DNA from: Nitratireductor mangrovi
GTDB taxonomy: Bacteria; Pseudomonadota; Alphaproteobacteria; Rhizobiales; Rhizobiaceae
NCBI RefSeq assembly: GCF_007922615.2
Contig: NZ_CP042301.2
Coordinates: forward strand, 2,604,001-2,668,000
Reading direction: 5' to 3'
DNA: 64,000 nucleotides
In this document: positions 8,658 to 17,993 of the stretch, piece after piece
How the letters are laid out: each line of letters opens with the position of its first letter
Position numbering within the stretch: the stretch's first letter is position 1
Position numbers and translations under genes: made by a program
The notes under the pieces: model-generated
The model's input: only the letters and a program-made list of their open reading frames with translations
Databases searched by the model: none
Told to the model about the DNA's origin: nothing

Positions 8658-10397
8658 ATGTCGGAAATCAAGGAAAACACGACAGAGGAACCACCCTTCC
8701 ACGGCGTGTTGCGCGCCGTGCTGGTGGCTGACGCTGCCGGCTATTCACGGCTGATGCCTGAAGACCCGGCCGGCACCATTGCCAGCCTCAAACGCCACAG
8801 GCAGCGCATGCGCGACATCGTGCGCCGCCATGGCGGGCGCGACGCCGGCTTTCCCGGCGACTATCTGCTGGCGCTGTTCACCGGAGCGGGCGACGCGCTG
8901 ACGTCAGCGATGGAGTTCCTCGAACCGGCCGACCTCCAAGGCGCGTTGGTGCCGTTGCAGTTCCGCGTCGGCCTTCACGTCGGAGACGTTTTCGAACAAT
9001 CCGGCGACGCGCTCGGCGTGGCGATCAATATCGCGAGCAGGCTCCAGCAATCGGCGCCGGTGGGCGGCATCGTGATGTCGCATACCTTTCGCGAGAGCCT
9101 GCCGGGGCGGCTGCAATTGCCGGTTCAGGAGATCGGCCCGCTGCGCCTGAAAAACGTCGCCGAGCCGGTCCACGCCTACGAACTGCGCCTGCCCGTCGAT
9201 GCCGCGCCTGCACCGTCGCCCCAAGCCGCGGCCGCGCAGCGGTCGGCCCGGCGGCGCGGGGAATCCCGGCCGCGCATCTACATCCGTCCGTTTCGCGCCC
9301 TTGGCAAGGCCGAGCGTGCCCTGGTCTTCGCCGACGGGCTGGTCGAGGAACTGGTCACCACTCTGGGCATGTTCTCCGACGTCTTCCGCACGGTGCAGGC
9401 GACAACGGCCGAGGCAGGCGAAGACGGCTTCGAAATCGCCGGCCAGGTCAGGAACGGCGACCGGCTGCGGATCACCTGCCACCTGGTCGACCGGAGCAGC
9501 GGCGACACGCTGTGGGCGGACCGCTTCGATTTCGGTAACGACGCCAGCTACGACGCGCAGGAGCGCATCGCCGTCGCGGTCATCACCGCGCTTCAGCTGA
9601 AACTGACCGACGGCGAAACCGCGCGGCTATGGTCCAACCGCCCGACTTCGCTTGCCGCCTGGGAGCATTTTCACCGCGGCCGCATGTGCGAGGCGCGCTA
9701 CACCAGCGAAAGCAACGCGCTCGCCCGCACGCATTTCTCGCGCGCCGTGGCGCTCGACCCGGGTTTCGTCGCGGCGATCGTCGGCCTCGGTTTCAACCAT
9801 CTCGACGCCGTTCGCCTCGGCTGGTCCGTCGATCGCACGGCAGACCTCGCACAGGCCTTCGAACTCGCCGAACGGGCCATCGCCGGCGACCGCGACGACC
9901 CCTATGCGATCTCGCTGCTTGCCTACGTCCAGCGCGCGCAGGGCAGGCACGAGGAGGCGCTGGCGACGATGGCCAGCGCCGTTCGCATCGCGCCCCGCAA
10001 TGGCGAGATGGTCGCCTACTACGCCGGCATGCTGTGGATGCAGGGCGACGCGGCCGAAGCCGTGCTCCAGAATCGCCGGGCGCTCGAGCTGACGCCGCAG
10101 CCCGGCTCGTGGATGAAGGCCAATCTCGGCCTCGCGCTGCTCTGGGACAAACGCCCGGCCGAGGCACAGAGTGTCTTCGAGCAGGTGATCGCGGCCGACC
10201 CTGACTATGTGCGCGCCCATATCGGCCTCGTGGTGGCGCTGGTCCGCCAGTCAAAGACCGCCGAGGCGAAGGCGGTCTACCGGGCGCTGATGACCAAGGA
10301 GCCGGGTTTCCGGCCAGACAGCTGGAACGCGCGCGATCCGCATTTCCGCCCGGCTGACACCGACGCCTTCCTCGCCGATCTGCACAGTGTCGCGTAA
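8658..10397 (+). CDS. Class III adenylate/guanylate cyclase-like protein with C-terminal TPR repeats
   Basis: This 579-aa protein has three parts. Residues about 15-190 form a class III nucleotide cyclase homology domain, with VLVADAAGYSRLM carrying the first metal-binding Asp (D25), GDYLLALF carrying the second, and NIASRLQ matching the NxAxR transition-state motif. Residues about 205-320 resemble the FlgO/TolB-N-like region common in rhizobial cyclases (RIYIRPF...LVEELVTTLG...DTLWADRFD). Residues about 330-575 contain TPR-like helical repeats. GDYLL replaces the more usual GDGLL, so activity is not assured. Rhizobia carry many such cyclases, and the signal sensed here is unknown. It follows the 97-aa gene by 31 nt. 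Confidence 0.88.
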   Translation: MSEIKENTTEEPPFHGVLRAVLVADAAGYSRLMPEDPAGTIASLKRHRQRMRDIVRRHGGRDAGFPGDYLLALFTGAGDALTSAMEFLEPADLQGALVPLQFRVGLHVGDVFEQSGDALGVAINIASRLQQSAPVGGIVMSHTFRESLPGRLQLPVQEIGPLRLKNVAEPVHAYELRLPVDAAPAPSPQAAAAQRSARRRGESRPRIYIRPFRALGKAERALVFADGLVEELVTTLGMFSDVFRTVQATTAEAGEDGFEIAGQVRNGDRLRITCHLVDRSSGDTLWADRFDFGNDASYDAQERIAVAVITALQLKLTDGETARLWSNRPTSLAAWEHFHRGRMCEARYTSESNALARTHFSRAVALDPGFVAAIVGLGFNHLDAVRLGWSVDRTADLAQAFELAERAIAGDRDDPYAISLLAYVQRAQGRHEEALATMASAVRIAPRNGEMVAYYAGMLWMQGDAAEAVLQNRRALELTPQPGSWMKANLGLALLWDKRPAEAQSVFEQVIAADPDYVRAHIGLVVALVRQSKTAEAKAVYRALMTKEPGFRPDSWNARDPHFRPADTDAFLADLHSVA

Positions 10398-10469
10398 GGT
10401 GCGAAACGCCTTTGCCGGATCGGCGATCGCCATTGTCGCGCCCGCATTTTTGTGTCTAGTGTCCGCGCC

Positions 10470-10646
10470 ATGAAGATATCGCTTGTCCTGTCCCTGATCG
10501 CCCTGCTGTTGTCGGCCTGCGGCATCGGCTCGCCCTACAGCGTCGAGACGAGGTCGCCGACCGCTGCAAGCGTCGAACAAGAGGCCATCGACGAAAAAAT
10601 CTGGGCCGCACGCCGTGTCGAGCGCGCCAAGGGCGAGGCCAACTAG
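10470..10646 (+). CDS. Small lipoprotein, 58 aa
   Basis: The protein starts MKISLVLSLIALLLSACG, a short positively charged N-region, a hydrophobic core and a lipobox (LSAC) with the lipidated Cys at residue 17. The mature part is about 40 polar residues ending in RRVERAKGEAN. It is probably anchored in the outer or inner membrane on the periplasmic side, and nothing indicates its function. The ATG at 10470 is chosen because an upstream in-frame start would place charged residues before the signal peptide. It stands between the cyclase gene and a convergent regulator gene. Confidence 0.75.
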   Translation: MKISLVLSLIALLLSACGIGSPYSVETRSPTAASVEQEAIDEKIWAARRVERAKGEAN

Positions 10647-10681
10647 GCGGAAACATAGGCGCGCCCCTTTGGCATCCAGCC

Positions 10682-11644
10682 TCAGTAGGTGGTGCGCCGT
10701 TCCTCGCTCGGGGGGCGGCCGAACTGCAGCCGGTAGCTCTGCGCGAAATAGGAATGCGAGGTAAAGCCGGTCGCGATCGCCACGTCGAGGATCGGCAGGT
10801 TGGTCTGGCGCAGCAGTTCGCGCGCCCGCTCAAGGCGCAGCCGCATGTAGTAGCGGCCGGGCGTCATGTTGAGATGGCGCAGGAACAGCCTTTCGACCTG
10901 CCTCACCGATAGTCCGGCACCCTTGGCGAGTTCGACCGCCGAATAGGGCTCGTCGAGATTTTCCGCCATCATGGCGACGATCTTCTTGAGCTTTTCCGAC
11001 TTGCCGGTCAGGTCGCGTTCGGGCCCGATACGCTGGCGGTCGGTTGCCCCGCGAATGCGCTCGTGATGGAACTGGTTGGCGACTTCGTTGGCGAGGTTGG
11101 AGCCGAACTCGGCGCGCACGATCTCCAGCATCAAGTCAATCGAGGTCGTGCCGCCGGCGCAGGTATAGCGCTTGCGGTCGATCTCGAAGACATTGCCGGT
11201 GCATTCGATCTCCGGAAAACGCTCCTGGAAGCTGGCACGGTTTTCCCAGTGCAGCGTGCAGCGATAGCCGTCGAGCTGACCGGCCTCCGCCAGCAGGTAG
11301 GAGCCGACCGACAGCGCTCCCAGCATGCCGCCGCGCCGCCCCCATGACCGCAGCGCCCCCAGAACCTTGCTCTTGCCGGGAAACTCGGTCGCCAGGCCCA
11401 CGCAGGCGAAAAGGATCTCCGCCGACGGCATGTCGGCGACGGAATAGTCAACCTTCAGCGGCAAGCCGTTCGAGGCGATCACCGATTCGCCGTCGGGTGA
11501 CACGGTCAGCCAGCCATAATGATCACGCCCGATCAACCGGTTAGCCGAGCGGAAGGTATCGATGGCGGCCGCCAGCGAAAACATCGAAAACCTGTCGACG
11601 AGCAGAAAGGCAAACTGTCGGGCCGGCAGAACGTGATCGGACAT
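10682..11644 (-). CDS. GlxA-type AraC-family transcriptional regulator
   Basis: The protein is about 320 aa. Its N-terminal two thirds is a DJ-1/PfpI-like glutamine-amidotransferase fold (FAFLLVDRFSMFSLAAAIDTF, ILFACVGLATEF, GALSVGSYLLAEAGQLDGY). The C-terminal 100 residues hold two AraC helix-turn-helix motifs (SAVELAKGAGLSVRQVERLF and ILDVAIATGFTSHSYFAQSY). Members include regulators of choline, glycine-betaine and carnitine catabolism such as GbdR and CdhR; the ligand here cannot be read. I take the ATG at 11644, while a TTG at 11680 would add 12 residues. No catabolic gene lies directly beside it. Confidence 0.9.
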   Translation of the reverse strand: MSDHVLPARQFAFLLVDRFSMFSLAAAIDTFRSANRLIGRDHYGWLTVSPDGESVIASNGLPLKVDYSVADMPSAEILFACVGLATEFPGKSKVLGALRSWGRRGGMLGALSVGSYLLAEAGQLDGYRCTLHWENRASFQERFPEIECTGNVFEIDRKRYTCAGGTTSIDLMLEIVRAEFGSNLANEVANQFHHERIRGATDRQRIGPERDLTGKSEKLKKIVAMMAENLDEPYSAVELAKGAGLSVRQVERLFLRHLNMTPGRYYMRLRLERARELLRQTNLPILDVAIATGFTSHSYFAQSYRLQFGRPPSEERRTTY

Positions 11645-11704
11645 GAATGGCGCTTCTACAGGAAGTGACAGAGGGGGCAAAGAGTGCTGCCGCCTCTCGA
11701 CCGC

Positions 11705-12604
11705 CTAGAAGCGCGGTGGCTCGACACCCGCGCGCCGGCAGGCCGAGACCAGCGTGTTCGCCATCAGCATGGCGATCGTCATCGGCCCGACGCCGCCGGG
11801 CACTGGCGTGACCGCCCCGGCGACCGCGGCCGCGGCATCGTAGTCGACGTCGCCGACCAGTCTGGTCTTGCCCTCGCCGCGTTCCGGGGCCGCGATCCGG
11901 TTGATCCCGACATCGATGACGGTCGCGCCCGGCTTGACCCAGTCGCCCTTGACCATCTGGGGGCGCCCGACCGCGGCCACAAGGATGTCGGCCGTGCGGC
12001 AAAGGCCCGGCAGGTCCGGCGTACGGCTATGCGCGATGGTGACCGTGGCATTGGCCGCCAGCAGCAGATTGGCCATCGGCTTGCCGACGATGTTTGAGCG
12101 TCCGACGACGACGGCGGTGAGGCCCGAAAGGTCGCGCCCCCGCACCCGCTCGATCAGGATCATCGATCCGGCGGGCGTGCACGGCACAAAGGCGGTATCG
12201 GTCTCCCCGGTGCCGAGCTTGCCGACATTGATGAAATGGAATCCGTCGACATCCTTGTCCGGATCGATCGACTGGATGACACGGCCGGAGTCGATATGGT
12301 CCGGCAGCGGCAGCTGCACCAGGATGCCGTGGATGGCCGGATCGGCGTTGAGATCGCCGATCAGCGACAGCAGCGCCGCCTCGCTGGTGTCTGCAGCGAG
12401 TTCGTGCTGGACGGAATGGAACCCGCACTCCTTGGCCTTTTTCGACTTGGAGGCGACATAGACCTGGCTCGCCGGGTCGGTACCGACAATGACGACGGCG
12501 ATGCCGGGCACGACGCCCTTTTCGGCCTTCAGCCGATCGGCCCCCGTCTTGGCGGCGGCAACAACGTCCTCGGCAACCTTCCTGCCGTCGATCTTCTCGG
12601 CCAT
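11705..12604 (-). CDS. folD: Bifunctional methylenetetrahydrofolate dehydrogenase / methenyltetrahydrofolate cyclohydrolase
   Basis: This 299-aa enzyme interconverts 5,10-methylene-, methenyl- and 10-formyl-tetrahydrofolate using NADP. The catalytic segment [14 protein letters not shown] holds the conserved Tyr and Lys, and [10 protein letters not shown] is the substrate-side motif. The C-terminal Rossmann segment contains [16 protein letters not shown], the FolD fingerprint, and the protein ends with [18 protein letters not shown]. Length is standard. It is a housekeeping gene with 60 nt to the GlxA-type regulator downstream and about 110 nt to the polysaccharide gene upstream. Confidence 0.98.
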   Translation of the reverse strand: MAEKIDGRKVAEDVVAAAKTGADRLKAEKGVVPGIAVVIVGTDPASQVYVASKSKKAKECGFHSVQHELAADTSEAALLSLIGDLNADPAIHGILVQLPLPDHIDSGRVIQSIDPDKDVDGFHFINVGKLGTGETDTAFVPCTPAGSMILIERVRGRDLSGLTAVVVGRSNIVGKPMANLLLAANATVTIAHSRTPDLPGLCRTADILVAAVGRPQMVKGDWVKPGATVIDVGINRIAAPERGEGKTRLVGDVDYDAAAAVAGAVTPVPGGVGPMTIAMLMANTLVSACRRAGVEPPRF

Positions 12605-12711
12605 GCGACACTCCCGGTTCGTCTCGAAACGAGAGCCTTATGCGACAAATGACGCGGCGGTAACCCCGTCATAGCGCCGCACTGTGCCGCAAAACCGAAA
12701 GTCGGCGCTGA

Positions 12712-15516
12712 TCAGATGAAGCGGCGCCGCCCGCGGCTTTCCGAAAGTTCCCGCAAGGCGTCCTTGAACTCACGCAGGCTGTCGCGGATCTCCTCGATCG
12801 CGCTCCGTTCGGCGTCCTCCGTTGCCCTTGCTTCGGCCCGGGCCTCACGCGTCACCTGATCGTTGGCGGCGAACGGTGCGGGCGGCGCGGGATGCGCCAC
12901 TGGCTGCGGCGGCGAAGCATAGGCGCCGGGGTGGACGCCCGGCTGCGTGCCGGTGTGCCAGCCATGAAGGCGCGGATCGTAAGGGGGCGTTGCCCAGTGG
13001 GGCCCGGGTCCTTGTGCCGGTGGTTGCTGCCATGGGCCTTGCTGGTGGTGAGCGGGAGCGAACGGGCCGCCCTGCTGCTCATGCCATGCCTGATTCGCGG
13101 CAGGCTGATACGGCGCGGGCTGCGGTTGCACGTAGGCCGGATGATACGGGGCCGCCATGGCGGCCTGCTGCGCGGGCGGCATCTGCTGCGGGTAATGCGG
13201 CCACGCCGCCGCACCCGGATTGGGATAGTGAGCGGACGGATAGGGCGCGCCCCAGCGCGGCGCATCCGCCGCGGCGGGAGCCTGATGCTGCGGGGACATC
13301 ATCTCCGGCCATGTCGGCGGGCTCGGCATGCGATGCATTTCTGCCTCCTCGGCGGTTTTGGCCGCAGGCGCGGCCGGGTGGGTTTCGTCGTCGGGCTCTG
13401 TCTTGTCGGCGCTGGCGTCGAGCCGGCCCTCCGCGGCCATGGCGCGCGCCTCTTCTGCGCGCGCTCGGGCCGGTTCGTCGGTGGAGGCGGGTTCTTGCCG
13501 CTTACCGGCCAACGGTTCAGACTTGCCGACCGCTGCCGGTACCGCCGCGGGTTTCGCCATCGGCGGCACGCCATCATCCATGGCCGCCTCAGCCTCGCGC
13601 CGCGAGGCCGGCCTGACCGCAGCTGGCGACGATGGCGGTGGCACGCGCGGCGCACCCGCGCTGGCGCGGAAGCTGTCATAGGCGCCACGCACCGCTCCCA
13701 TAGAGACGCCGGCCATGAAGCCGAGCATGGTCGCAATCACCGTCATCGTCTTGCGAGACATGCCGGAAGGCTCGAGCGGCGGGGTCGCGGTCGAGATCAC
13801 GCTGATATTGGCCGCGTTGAAGGCCTTCTGCTCGTTGGCCTCACGGGCCCGCAGCAGGAAGTTCTCGTAGACAGCGCGCTTGGCCGCCGCTTCGCGCTCG
13901 AACTCGCGCAGCGTCACCAGTTCTTCGCTGAGATTGGCCTGCCGCGCCTTGAGCTGGGCCAGCCGCGAGGCCAGCTCCTGCTCCAGTTGCACGGCCCGCT
14001 TCAGGTCGACCTGGATCGATGACGCGACCAGGCGCAATTCCCTGCTGATCTGGCCGCGGGCGCTTTCAAGCTGCGCTTCGACAGCCGCGCGCTCGGGATG
14101 CCGCGGACCAAGGCGCGCGGCCAGCCGCTCGGCCTCCTGCTGCAGGGTGGAGTATTGCGCGCGCATCTCGGTGAGCACGGGCGAATTGATCTGCTCCGGC
14201 AGGTTGCCGGTCAGGATCGTGTCGACCGATACCGACCGCGCCGACGCCGCCTTGGCGTTGAGCTCCAGCGTGCGGGCCCGCGCCACCGACAGCTGGTCGT
14301 TGAGCTTCACGATCTCGTCATCGGTGATCAGGCGCCCTTGCGCATCGACGATGTCGTTTTGTGCCTTGAAGGCCTCGACCTTGCGTTCCGCGTCCTCGAC
14401 GCCGGCCCGCAACTCCTCCAGCCGGGCCGTCAGCTCGGTCGATGCCCTTCCCGCGGTGCGCGCCTGCAACTCGCCATAGGTCTCCAGGAACACGTCCGAA
14501 ACAGTATTGGCGATCAGCGCAGCCTTCTCAGGGCTTTCCGATTTCGCCGCGATGGAGACGACGAATGTCTTGCCGCCGCGCTCGGCGTCCAGCGCCTCGA
14601 ACACGTTCTCGACCGTGATGGCGCGGCGATTGCCCTCCTCGCCGCCGCCGCCGCTGCGCAAAAGCGACATCAAGCCCGAAAACGGGTTTGCAATGCCTCC
14701 GGAGGTCCCTTCGCCATTGTATTCGGGATCGCTTTCGAGCCCGAGGCGGTCGATCACCTTGTTGATGACCGTGCCCGACAGGATGACGCGGACCTGGTTT
14801 TCGACCAGCGCTAGAGTCGCATCGGACGGCAAACCGCCTGCGGTGAGTTCGCGGTCGGTGTATTTGATCTCGCGCGGGTCGACCAGGAGTTCGGAGACCG
14901 CCTGGTATTCCTTCGGAGTGGCGAGCGCGATCAGTGCACCCACCACCGCCCCGCAGATCGTGGTGCCGACGATCAGATAGCGCGACTTCACGATGCCGCC
15001 GATGACCGCGAAAGGGTCGATCAGCGGCTTCCAGTAGGGATCGCCCCCGCCCGCCGCCCGATCGCCGGGTGCCGGCAGATCCGGCGCCTGGGCCATCGCG
15101 GCGCCCGGCCCTTCCGGCCGAGCCTGCCGCCGCGGCAGCCCCCGCGGCTCGGCATCAGCCGCTTCGGCATCCCGTCTGGTTTCGGCGTCGGCAGGCGATT
15201 CGAGCAGTTCCTGCAATCGCGAGATTCGCTTTTCAACCGGCGACCCATAGCCCACATTTCCGCTGGACCGCCGCGATGCTTCATCCGGGAGCACCTTTTC
15301 CCGGGTCGGCTGCGACAGCGCCTTGAGCAAAGGGCTTCGCGAGGCTTCCCGGCGCGAACGCGCGACCGCATGGCGCTCGGCCGCGGAACGGCCGGCAGCG
15401 CCGACCGTCCGGTGATCCGTTTCGGCCTGCGCTTCGGCGTCGGACGGGCGCGCGCCCGCGAGGGACAGCAGCGATCCCTTCTTCGTGATTCGGTCGCGGG
15501 CGTCGGATTTCGGCAT
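12712..15516 (-). CDS. GumC/Wzz-type polysaccharide co-polymerase without kinase domain
   Basis: The protein is about 934 aa. After a roughly 140-residue Arg/Ala-rich cytoplasmic N-terminus comes a Wzz domain, with the first membrane segment (YLIVGTTICGAVVGALIALA) and the periplasmic start EYQAVSELLVDPREI. A long coiled-coil region of about 300 residues follows (ELTARLEELRAGVEDAERKV, VQLEQELASRLAQLKARQA). The second membrane segment is MTVIATMLGFMAGVSMGAV. The last 300 residues are a low-complexity Pro/Ala/Gln/His-rich tail ending in a short helix. Such proteins set chain length during Wzy-dependent export. There is no Walker A tyrosine-kinase domain, so any kinase is separate. I use the ATG at 15516; an in-frame GTG at 15546 is possible. 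Confidence 0.88.
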   Translation of the reverse strand: MPKSDARDRITKKGSLLSLAGARPSDAEAQAETDHRTVGAAGRSAAERHAVARSRREASRSPLLKALSQPTREKVLPDEASRRSSGNVGYGSPVEKRISRLQELLESPADAETRRDAEAADAEPRGLPRRQARPEGPGAAMAQAPDLPAPGDRAAGGGDPYWKPLIDPFAVIGGIVKSRYLIVGTTICGAVVGALIALATPKEYQAVSELLVDPREIKYTDRELTAGGLPSDATLALVENQVRVILSGTVINKVIDRLGLESDPEYNGEGTSGGIANPFSGLMSLLRSGGGGEEGNRRAITVENVFEALDAERGGKTFVVSIAAKSESPEKAALIANTVSDVFLETYGELQARTAGRASTELTARLEELRAGVEDAERKVEAFKAQNDIVDAQGRLITDDEIVKLNDQLSVARARTLELNAKAASARSVSVDTILTGNLPEQINSPVLTEMRAQYSTLQQEAERLAARLGPRHPERAAVEAQLESARGQISRELRLVASSIQVDLKRAVQLEQELASRLAQLKARQANLSEELVTLREFEREAAAKRAVYENFLLRAREANEQKAFNAANISVISTATPPLEPSGMSRKTMTVIATMLGFMAGVSMGAVRGAYDSFRASAGAPRVPPPSSPAAVRPASRREAEAAMDDGVPPMAKPAAVPAAVGKSEPLAGKRQEPASTDEPARARAEEARAMAAEGRLDASADKTEPDDETHPAAPAAKTAEEAEMHRMPSPPTWPEMMSPQHQAPAAADAPRWGAPYPSAHYPNPGAAAWPHYPQQMPPAQQAAMAAPYHPAYVQPQPAPYQPAANQAWHEQQGGPFAPAHHQQGPWQQPPAQGPGPHWATPPYDPRLHGWHTGTQPGVHPGAYASPPQPVAHPAPPAPFAANDQVTREARAEARATEDAERSAIEEIRDSLREFKDALRELSESRGRRRFI

Positions 15517-15719
15517 GAGCGACAGGTTTAGAAAGCCTCCGGACACCCGGCGGGCGCCATTCGTTAAGGCACGCTAAACAGGCGTGGAAAACAAATGGTT
15601 AAGATTTTTAAGTTTTGGCGCCACACACACCCACGCAGGCGCAGGCAACTGCCGGCCAGAACACCACATTAATTTTTGTAGCCTAGGATCGCAGGAGGCA
15701 GGCTAGCAGAAAGCGGTGC
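15517..15719. promoter_or_regulatory. Divergent polysaccharide promoter region with TTAA motifs
   Basis: This is the 203-bp control region between the co-polymerase and flippase genes. It contains TTAA-N7-TAAAC at 15564-15579, one mismatch from the CtrA consensus TTAA-N7-TTAAC. An AT-rich block at about 15590-15615 has two more TTAA words five bases apart, and TTAAT occurs near 15670. The AT-rich block is unusual for this GC-rich window and is a likely place for regulator or nucleoid-protein binding. An AGGAGG lies about 25 nt before the flippase ATG, too far to be a normal ribosome site. Confidence 0.45.
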
Positions 15720-17030
15720 ATGACGACCCAACCCGGCAACGGAGCGACCGAACCCGGCTTCGGAGCGATGGATCGCATTTCCGACTTTCTTGTCGCGCGC
15801 ACCGCGGTCGTGCGCGACTATCTCACCGCCGTCAGCGGCTCCGTCGGCCGGCTGGTCTTTTCGCTGCTCTATTTCGTCGTGCTCGCCAACGCCTTGCCGC
15901 TGGCGGACTTCGGCCTGTTCGCGACCGCCTCGGCGGCGGGCGTGATGCTGTCGCGCATCCTGGGTTTCGGCTTCGTCTCCGCGCTTTACCGGATCGCGAC
16001 GGTGAAACCGTTGCTGCTCGGGGTGTTCGCCGCCGGGTTCCTGTTCATGTCATTGCTGTCGCTGCCTGCGCTCGCGCTCGCCAGTTGGGCGACGCACGCG
16101 ATCTTCTTCGCCGCCGACATGCCGCTCGCGACCTTCGCCATCGTCATCATCGCCGAGGCGCTCGTCTGGCGTGTGGTGGAGACGATCGTCATCGTCAACA
16201 ATGGTCTCAACCGGTTTGCGCGCGCCGCCACGCTGGTCATCTTCGGAACCGCCGCGCGGGCGCTGGCCGCCGCCATCTTCGCTTTTGCGACCGCCACCCC
16301 GGCGCTCGGCACCTGGGTCGACTGGTACCTGGCAGCAAATGCCGCCTCGCTTCTTGTCGCCCTCGTCTTTTTCTGCCCGCGGCTGCGGCTGCGGCTCAGA
16401 CCGGCGCTCTACTGGCGCCGCTTCGCCGACTCCCTTTACGTCGCCGGCGCCGAGCTCCTGTTCTACCTGCAGATGGAAATGGACAAGCTCCTAGTTCTGG
16501 CCATGGGCGGACCACACCTTGCCGGCATCTATGCCATCGTGATGCGGCTCGTCGACCTGACCGCCATCCCGATCCGCACCTTCACCATGCTGCTGGTCCA
16601 AAAGCTCATGCGTACGCCCGAAAGCCTGGCGCGTCTCTCGTTGCGCGTCGGCATCGAGGCGGCGATCTTCATCGTCTCGACGATCGGCTTGCTGACGCTG
16701 GCCGGTCTGCTGCGCTTCTTTCCCAACCTGCTCGGCAGCAACGTCGCCGTCGCAGCGCCGATCATCGCGCTGGCGCTTGCGGTGCCGGGCCTGCGCAACC
16801 TGATCGAATACCAGGCGGAACTCCTGTTCGCGCGCGGCCAGATGCTGGTGCGGGCGATCAACCTGGCCTTGCTGGCGGCCGGCAAGGCGGTGATCCTGGC
16901 CTATCTGCTGATGGGTGAGATCGAGGCCGAACGGCTGGTCAACATGCTGAACGGCGCCTTCCTGGCGCTCTATCTGATCTCGGCGGTGTTGACCTATTCG
17001 GCGCTGCGGTTACCGGCCAGACGGGCCTGA
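15720..17030 (+). CDS. Wzx-like polysaccharide flippase
   Basis: This 436-aa protein has about 12 predicted membrane segments from residue 38 on, for example LVFSLLYFVVLANALPLADFG and GVFAAGFLFMSLLSL. It belongs to the MATE/MOP polysaccharide-translocase superfamily, and the N-terminal ADFGLFATASAAGVMLSRILGFGF is typical of Wzx. It would flip undecaprenyl-linked repeat units across the inner membrane for the polymerase at 21107. The gene is divergent from the co-polymerase and isolated from the minus-strand glycosyltransferases by 40 nt. Family placement is good; substrate specificity is unknown. Confidence 0.85.
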   Translation: MTTQPGNGATEPGFGAMDRISDFLVARTAVVRDYLTAVSGSVGRLVFSLLYFVVLANALPLADFGLFATASAAGVMLSRILGFGFVSALYRIATVKPLLLGVFAAGFLFMSLLSLPALALASWATHAIFFAADMPLATFAIVIIAEALVWRVVETIVIVNNGLNRFARAATLVIFGTAARALAAAIFAFATATPALGTWVDWYLAANAASLLVALVFFCPRLRLRLRPALYWRRFADSLYVAGAELLFYLQMEMDKLLVLAMGGPHLAGIYAIVMRLVDLTAIPIRTFTMLLVQKLMRTPESLARLSLRVGIEAAIFIVSTIGLLTLAGLLRFFPNLLGSNVAVAAPIIALALAVPGLRNLIEYQAELLFARGQMLVRAINLALLAAGKAVILAYLLMGEIEAERLVNMLNGAFLALYLISAVLTYSALRLPARRA

Positions 17031-17069
17031 ACGGCATGCGCCGACCGCTTGGTCCTATGCCTTCCGGCC

Positions 17070-17993
17070 TCAGCCGGCGGCGTTGACCAGTGAACGGACG
17101 TGCTTCATGTCCGTGCCAATGAAAGACTGCATGCCGATTGCCACCTGGCCGGGCCCCATGCCGTCGACGAAAGCGCGGAAGGTGCCTTCATCGAGGCGAG
17201 GCCCGCGCCAGTAGACGCGGCACAGTTCCTCGTCGGAGAGAAAATGACCCCGGCCGCCCAGAACTTCGTCGGCGTAGCGGCCATAGATCATGCATTCGGA
17301 AAACTTCCGGTCGGCGCCGATCGCCTCGACCCAATGCGTGCCGCTGATCGCCTCGATCTGCTCGCACATGCCTAGCACGCTCTCGCGCCGCCAGGCGATG
17401 AAGGTGGCAATGTAGTCATGCGCGGAAACGCGCGGCTTGGTGATGCCGAGGACGCGGCCGGCATTGCGCGACCAGACCTTGTGATCGCCGTCGACCGCGC
17501 CTTCGAGCGCGCCGTCGCGGCGGAACAGCCGCACGTCGCCGCCGCGCCAGAAGGCGGCGCAGTCCAGGTCCTTCAAGACGACGACATCGGAATCGATATA
17601 GATCAGCGCATCCTCTTCGACATGCGCAGCCACCGCGATGCGGCGCAGTTGCTGGACATGCCAGCCGCGCAACGGCTTGGTGCGGGTCGACAGCCAGAAC
17701 TTCCTGCGGAACAGGCTCGTCGGGTCCGGGACCGGACGCAGCCAGCGTGGCAGCAGATCACGCTCACTGATGACCACGCGGTTGCGTGCCTCCAGGCTCT
17801 TGAACAGCGCCACGTCGGCATGGGCGACCAGGATATAATGCCGCGCATGGCCGGAGACATGGCGGTCGATCGTTTCGCAGAGCAGCCGGCAGCGCTCGAA
17901 ATCCGGCGCATAGCTTGCCGTGACGATGGCGCAACTGCCGGCAGCGCGGCGCGCGGCACCGCCGCGTCGTGTTTCGCGAACGGCCATGTTCAT
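17070..17993 (-). CDS. DUF6492-type GT-A-fold glycosyltransferase
   Basis: This 307-aa protein starts MNMAVRETRRG and has SCAIVTASYAPDFERCRLLC near the N-terminus. The metal/nucleotide-sugar motif YIDSDVVVLKDLD supplies a DxD. This arrangement is typical of DUF6492 proteins found in rhizobial surface-polysaccharide loci and implies a cytoplasmic sugar transferase; donor and acceptor are unknown. The start codon at 17993 lies in an ATGA overlap with the stop of the upstream GT26 gene, which settles the start against a longer frame reaching 18236. It is the last gene of a three-gene minus-strand operon. Confidence 0.8.
   Translation of the reverse strand: MNMAVRETRRGGAARRAAGSCAIVTASYAPDFERCRLLCETIDRHVSGHARHYILVAHADVALFKSLEARNRVVISERDLLPRWLRPVPDPTSLFRRKFWLSTRTKPLRGWHVQQLRRIAVAAHVEEDALIYIDSDVVVLKDLDCAAFWRGGDVRLFRRDGALEGAVDGDHKVWSRNAGRVLGITKPRVSAHDYIATFIAWRRESVLGMCEQIEAISGTHWVEAIGADRKFSECMIYGRYADEVLGGRGHFLSDEELCRVYWRGPRLDEGTFRAFVDGMGPGQVAIGMQSFIGTDMKHVRSLVNAAG

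Noticed and set aside
12712-15546. Tyrosine-kinase (Wzc/BY-kinase) domain in the co-polymerase
   Set aside because: No Walker A/B motif or C-terminal tyrosine cluster; the tail is Pro/Gln/Ala/His-rich low-complexity sequence.
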